Shown here one piece after another: positions 5,717 to 8,911 of a stretch of DNA of 8,911 bases. The notes beneath the pieces are model-generated. The model searched no databases, had not been told where the DNA came from, and saw nothing but the letters and a program-made list of their open reading frames with translations. Position 1 is the first letter of the stretch, and each line of letters opens with the position of its first letter. Both the position numbers and the translations under genes were made by a program. The DNA comes from Opitutia bacterium (GTDB taxonomy: Bacteria; Verrucomicrobiota; Verrucomicrobiia; Opitutales; UBA953), in NCBI GenBank assembly GCA_021204635.1, contig JAJPZB010000090.1, positions 1-8,911 of the forward strand, in the 5' to 3' direction.

Positions 5717-8707
5717 ATGACATCCTCTGAAATTCGCCGCTCCTTTCTCGAGTTTTTCGCCTCGAAGCAACACCGAATCGTCCCTTCGTCGAGCCTTTTG
5801 CCGGATTCCCCCAACCTGCTCTTCACGAACGCGGGCATGAACCAGTTTGTCCCGATATTTCTCGGCCAAATTCCCTGCCCCTATTCGCCTCGGCGCGCGA
5901 CAGACACGCAGAAATGCATTCGCGCGGGCGGCAAGCACAACGACCTCGAAGACGTCGGTTTGGACACCTACCACCACACGTTTTTCGAGATGCTCGGCAA
6001 TTGGTCGTTTGGCGATTATTTCAAAAAAGAAGCGATTTCGTGGGCGTGGGAACTGATCACGGAAGTCTGGAAATTCCCGAAAGAGCGCCTCTACGCGACG
6101 GTCTATTGCCCCGACAAGGCGAAGGGCGATCCGGCGGACTTTGACCAGGAGGCATATGACGCGTGGGAAAAGCTCTTCCGCGCTGCGGGGCTCGACCCGA
6201 AAGTCCACATCGTGAACGGCAACAAAAAGGACAATTTCTGGATGATGGGCGACACGGGGCCCTGCGGTCCGTGCTCCGAAATTCACTTCGACCTCACGCC
6301 GCTCGGCGACACGGCGGGCGCGCTCGTCAACGCAGGTTCGCCAAAGTGCATCGAGATTTGGAACCTCGTTTTCATGGAATACAACGCGAACCCCGACGGC
6401 ACATTTTCCCCGCTGCCGGCGAAAAACGTCGATACGGGAATGGGCTTCGAGCGCGTGTCGGGCATAATGCAGTGCACAAAAAATTTCACCGATTTCACGG
6501 GGATAATTTCCAATTACGAAAGCGATGTCTTCGCGCCGCTCTTCCGCGAAATCGAGAAAATGTCGGGCAAAAAATATGCCTCCACCCTGCCCGCCGACGG
6601 AACGCAGGGCGCGACGGAGCAGGAAAAAACCGACGTCGCGTTTCGCGTCATCGCGGACCACATCCGCACGCTCTCGTTCGCAATCGCAGACGGAATCGCG
6701 CCCGGCAACAACGACCGCAACTACGTCCTGCGCAGAATTTTGCGCCGCGCCGTGCGCTACGGGCGGACGCTCGGCTTCACGGAGCCGTTTTTCTACAAAC
6801 TCGTTGACGTGCTCGCAGACACGATGGGCGAGGCATTCCCGGAAATCCGCGCGCGCAAAGACTTTGTGCGCGACACAATTCGCGTCGAAGAAGAGGCGTT
6901 CAACAAAACGCTCGACGCCGGTCTCACGATTTTTGAAGAAATAATTTCGCTGAAAAATTCGGCAAAGGAATTGATGAGCGGCATCGCAGACGCCCTGAGG
7001 CTTTCCTCCGAGGCTCTGAAAGGCGGAAACGCCGCAATCGCGAAAATCGCCGACAACATGCTGCTCGCGATCGCGAAATACATCGCGGCGTTTGACAAGC
7101 CCGTAAACACCGAGCTCGCGCGACGCATTTTCACGCGCTCCGACGTGCGCGCAGTCTATGCCACGGCGCAGGCGCTCATCGCGGCGCCCGCCAACGCGGA
7201 AGCAGTGGCGAATTTCCGCGGCACACTCGTGAACTTCATGATCGTCAGCGCGCAACTCGCCAACGTCTTCAACGGCGAAGCGGCATTTTTGCTCTACGAC
7301 ACATACGGATTCCCGCTCGACCTCACGGCGCTCATGGCGCGCGAACGCGGATTTTCCGTTGATGAAACGATGTTCAACACGCTCATGACCGAGCAGCGGG
7401 AACGCGCACGCGCCGCGCAGAAAAAGCAGATTGTCGCCCTCTCCGAACTCAACACGAAAGAGGCGACGCATTTTCTCGGCTACGAAACGCTCTCGGCGGA
7501 AGCGACGATTCTCGAAATCGCCGACAACAAGGGGAAACTCGCCGTCGTGCTCGACCGCACTCCGTGCTACGCCGAAATGGGCGGCCAAGTCGGCGACACG
7601 GGGACGCTCTCCGCGCGCGGGCGCGTGTGGAAAATTGTCAACACGCAAAAAAGCGGCAACGTGTTCCTGCATTTCATCGAGGGCAACGAGCCGCCGCCCG
7701 TCGGCGCAAAGGCGACAATCGCCGTCGATGAAACGCGCCGCCACGCAATCGAGCGCAACCACACGGCGACGCACCTTTTGCACTTCGCGCTGCGCACCAC
7801 CGTCGGCAAGGAAATCGCGCAAAAAGGCTCGTTCGTGAGCGACGAAAAACTCACCTTCGACTTCAATTCCGCCGCGCTCTCGCCCGCGCAGGTCGCCGCC
7901 GTCGAGGAAAAAGTCAACGAGCTCGTCCTCGCAAACGCAGGCGTGTCATGGCGCGAAATTCCCCACGAAGACGCCAAGGCAAACGACAACATAATCCAGT
8001 TCTTCGGCGACAAATACGGCGACATCGTGCGCGTGATTCAGATTGGCGGAAACGCGCGCGCACTCGACGGATATTCGATGGAGCTCTGTGGCGGCACGCA
8101 CGTTCGCGCGACCGGCGAACTGGGGCTTTTCAGAATTGTCGGCGAAAACGCAATCGCCGCCGGCGTGCGCAGAATCGAGGCGCTCACAGGCACGGCGGCA
8201 TACGCGCACGACGTCGCCGAAACGCGCCTGCTGAAAAAACTCTCCGACAAAACGAAGACGCCCGTCGCCGATTTGCCGAAAAAATTTGAGGCGCTCATGG
8301 AAGAAAAATCCGCGCTCGAAAAGCAGCTCGCCGCCGTGAAACAGCGCGAAATGGCTGCCCTCGCAAACTCGCTCGCGGCAAACGCGAAAGAGGTTGACGG
8401 CACGAGGCGCGTCGCCGCTGTCGTCAACGCAAACACGCCAAACGACCTGCGCGAAATCGCCACGCAACTCGTCAAGTTGCTCGGCGACACCGGCGTCGCA
8501 ATTCTCGGCGCCGCGCTCGGTGGCGACAAGGTCTCGGTGGTGGCGGCATGCGCGCCGGGGGCAGTCAAAGCCGGAGCGCAGGCAGGCAAAATCGTCTCGG
8601 GGCTCTGCGGCAAACTCGGTGGCAAAGGCGGCGGGAAGCCCGACTTCGCCATGGGCGGCGGCAAAGATCCCGCAGCCCTCGCCCCGCTCTTCGCAGACTT
8701 GGCGTAA
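5717..8707 (+). CDS. alaS: Alanyl-tRNA synthetase with ~100-residue insertion
   Basis: This cytoplasmic enzyme charges tRNA-Ala and clears mischarged Ser/Gly. The 996-residue product has every expected AlaRS region. The class II catalytic core shows LLFTNAGMNQF (34-44), RATDTQKCIRAGGKHNDLED (60-79), HHTFFEMLGNWSFGDYF (86-102) and GMGFERVSGI (241-250). The editing domain keeps the zinc ligands HTATH (682-686) and CGGTH (791-795). A coiled segment follows (about 845-885), then the C-terminal domain with GGKGGGKPDFAMGGGKD (968-984). The usual bacterial length is ~875; the excess is mostly an insert at about 409-517. Both residues that in E. coli read the G3:U70 pair, Asn303 and Asp400, appear kept as Asn331 and Asp528. 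ATG 5717 is chosen because MTSSEIRRSFLEFF aligns with the family N-terminus; an in-frame TTG at 5681 would add 12 non-family residues. No Shine-Dalgarno sequence is visible upstream. Confidence 0.98.
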   Translation: MTSSEIRRSFLEFFASKQHRIVPSSSLLPDSPNLLFTNAGMNQFVPIFLGQIPCPYSPRRATDTQKCIRAGGKHNDLEDVGLDTYHHTFFEMLGNWSFGDYFKKEAISWAWELITEVWKFPKERLYATVYCPDKAKGDPADFDQEAYDAWEKLFRAAGLDPKVHIVNGNKKDNFWMMGDTGPCGPCSEIHFDLTPLGDTAGALVNAGSPKCIEIWNLVFMEYNANPDGTFSPLPAKNVDTGMGFERVSGIMQCTKNFTDFTGIISNYESDVFAPLFREIEKMSGKKYASTLPADGTQGATEQEKTDVAFRVIADHIRTLSFAIADGIAPGNNDRNYVLRRILRRAVRYGRTLGFTEPFFYKLVDVLADTMGEAFPEIRARKDFVRDTIRVEEEAFNKTLDAGLTIFEEIISLKNSAKELMSGIADALRLSSEALKGGNAAIAKIADNMLLAIAKYIAAFDKPVNTELARRIFTRSDVRAVYATAQALIAAPANAEAVANFRGTLVNFMIVSAQLANVFNGEAAFLLYDTYGFPLDLTALMARERGFSVDETMFNTLMTEQRERARAAQKKQIVALSELNTKEATHFLGYETLSAEATILEIADNKGKLAVVLDRTPCYAEMGGQVGDTGTLSARGRVWKIVNTQKSGNVFLHFIEGNEPPPVGAKATIAVDETRRHAIERNHTATHLLHFALRTTVGKEIAQKGSFVSDEKLTFDFNSAALSPAQVAAVEEKVNELVLANAGVSWREIPHEDAKANDNIIQFFGDKYGDIVRVIQIGGNARALDGYSMELCGGTHVRATGELGLFRIVGENAIAAGVRRIEALTGTAAYAHDVAETRLLKKLSDKTKTPVADLPKKFEALMEEKSALEKQLAAVKQREMAALANSLAANAKEVDGTRRVAAVVNANTPNDLREIATQLVKLLGDTGVAILGAALGGDKVSVVAACAPGAVKAGAQAGKIVSGLCGKLGGKGGGKPDFAMGGGKDPAALAPLFADLA
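6941..7267 (+). other. Insertion in AlaRS between catalytic region and YDTYGFP
   Basis: Aligned by eye to E. coli AlaRS, spacing is identical from the PxN...YVLRRI motif through TLxxGL, after which this protein has a net 100 extra residues before LYDTYGFP (197 residues between the two tRNA-reading positions instead of 97). The insert is Ala-rich and looks helical, with no cysteines and no intein-type ends. It stays in frame with codon use like the rest of the gene. Its function is unknown. Confidence 0.85.
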
Positions 8708-8709
8708 AG

Positions 8710-8860
8710 GGTCGGTGGCGATCCGGGTTGGTGGCGAGATTTGAGTCGGTGGTGGAAATTGGGTTTGTTGCCACAAACCCAATTTTTTTGTCGCGTGGGT
8801 CGGTGGTGGCGCGTCTGTGGTGGGATTTGGGTTGGTGGTGAAAGCCGGGTTGGTGGTGGC
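8710..8860 (+). repeat. TYGGTGG repeat array downstream of alaS
   Basis: The array starts two bases after the alaS stop. Units of the form T[T/C]GGTGG start at 8712, 8728, 8745, 8800, 8832 and 8850, with a degenerate unit at 8814. Most spacings are 14-18 nt. All are G-rich on the plus strand; no C-rich arm or hairpin core is seen before the window ends, so the array may be the left arm of another element. Confidence 0.72.
8756..8789 (+). terminator. Rho-independent terminator of alaS
   Basis: A perfect 13-bp stem (AAATTGGGTTTGT at 8756-8768, ACAAACCCAATTT at 8773-8785) closes a TGCC loop. Seven consecutive T residues (8783-8789) follow or overlap the stem end. It lies ~50 bp after the alaS stop, inside the repeat array. 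The minus-strand flank lacks a U-tract, so it acts on plus-strand transcripts. Confidence 0.93.
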
Positions 8861-8911
8861 GGCAAAGTGCAGCAGGAATTGTCACACGGATTTGTTCAAG
8901 CCTAACGGCGT

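Noticed and set aside
5479..5730. Small open frames of His/Pro/Thr or Gly/Trp-rich peptides in the repeat regions
   Set aside because: Their composition comes directly from CCACCAACC or GGTTGGTGG units read in different frames; there is no domain or ribosome-binding site.
6941..7267. Intein or in-frame mobile element in AlaRS
   Set aside because: The insert has no N-terminal Cys/Ser block, no C-terminal His-Asn, no cysteines and no endonuclease motifs. It is too short for a standard intein.
5699..7822. 707-codon open frame on the minus strand opposite alaS
   Set aside because: It is an antisense shadow of a GC-rich gene: Arg/Val/Phe-rich, with no motif. It also covers the AlaRS start and core.
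8861..8911. Start or end of a gene at the right edge
   Set aside because: Several frames are open for 10-15 codons on both strands, but none shows a recognisable motif or start signal and the stretch is too short to decide. I see nothing supportable in it.
8861..8911. Third copy of the hairpin core
   Set aside because: GGCAAAGT near 8861 recalls the AGCAAAGTCAG of the core, but the rest does not align and no stems are seen before the window ends.

Overview
The window holds two large, divergently oriented genes. Each gap around them is filled by an unusual family of short repeats. The two strongest taxonomic clues are a giant beta-strand-repeat surface protein ending in a PEP-CTERM (exosortase) sorting tail and a divergent bacterial AlaRS. 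Together with the high-GC coding, the Ala/Arg-rich codon use and the absence of Shine-Dalgarno sequences, they suggest a Gram-negative bacterium of the Verrucomicrobiota, most like the Opitutaceae. That placement is inference from recognised protein styles, not from a search.

Layout. Positions 1-335 are intergenic: perhaps the last codons of a gene entering from the left, then a repeat element (G-rich arm, hairpin core, C-rich arm), then a minus-strand terminator. Positions 336-5195 (minus) encode a 1619-residue secreted protein with a signal peptide, many beta-strand repeats, a large internal tandem duplication, one autotransporter-associated (PATR) repeat and a PEP-CTERM tail. Positions 5196-5716 are the divergent intergenic region. 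It holds a promoter for the surface protein with a G10 homopolymer between the -35 and the likely -10, a second copy of the repeat element in opposite orientation, and a weak candidate alaS promoter. Positions 5717-8707 (plus) encode alanyl-tRNA synthetase with about 100 extra residues just before the conserved YDTYGFP segment. Positions 8708-8911 carry another repeat array with the alaS terminator embedded in it.

The two genes share no pathway. alaS is housekeeping; the surface protein looks like an accessory, possibly variably expressed cell-envelope or matrix protein. The part with most unexplained structure is non-coding. A TTGGTGG-type unit, repeated at about 17-18 nt spacing, occurs in every gap and was not seen in the genes. 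Two ~125-bp hairpin-bearing elements lie in inverted orientation on either side of the surface-protein gene. A terminator appears to be built in register with the repeat units. The possibly phase-variable promoter and the AlaRS insertion are the other points to follow up.
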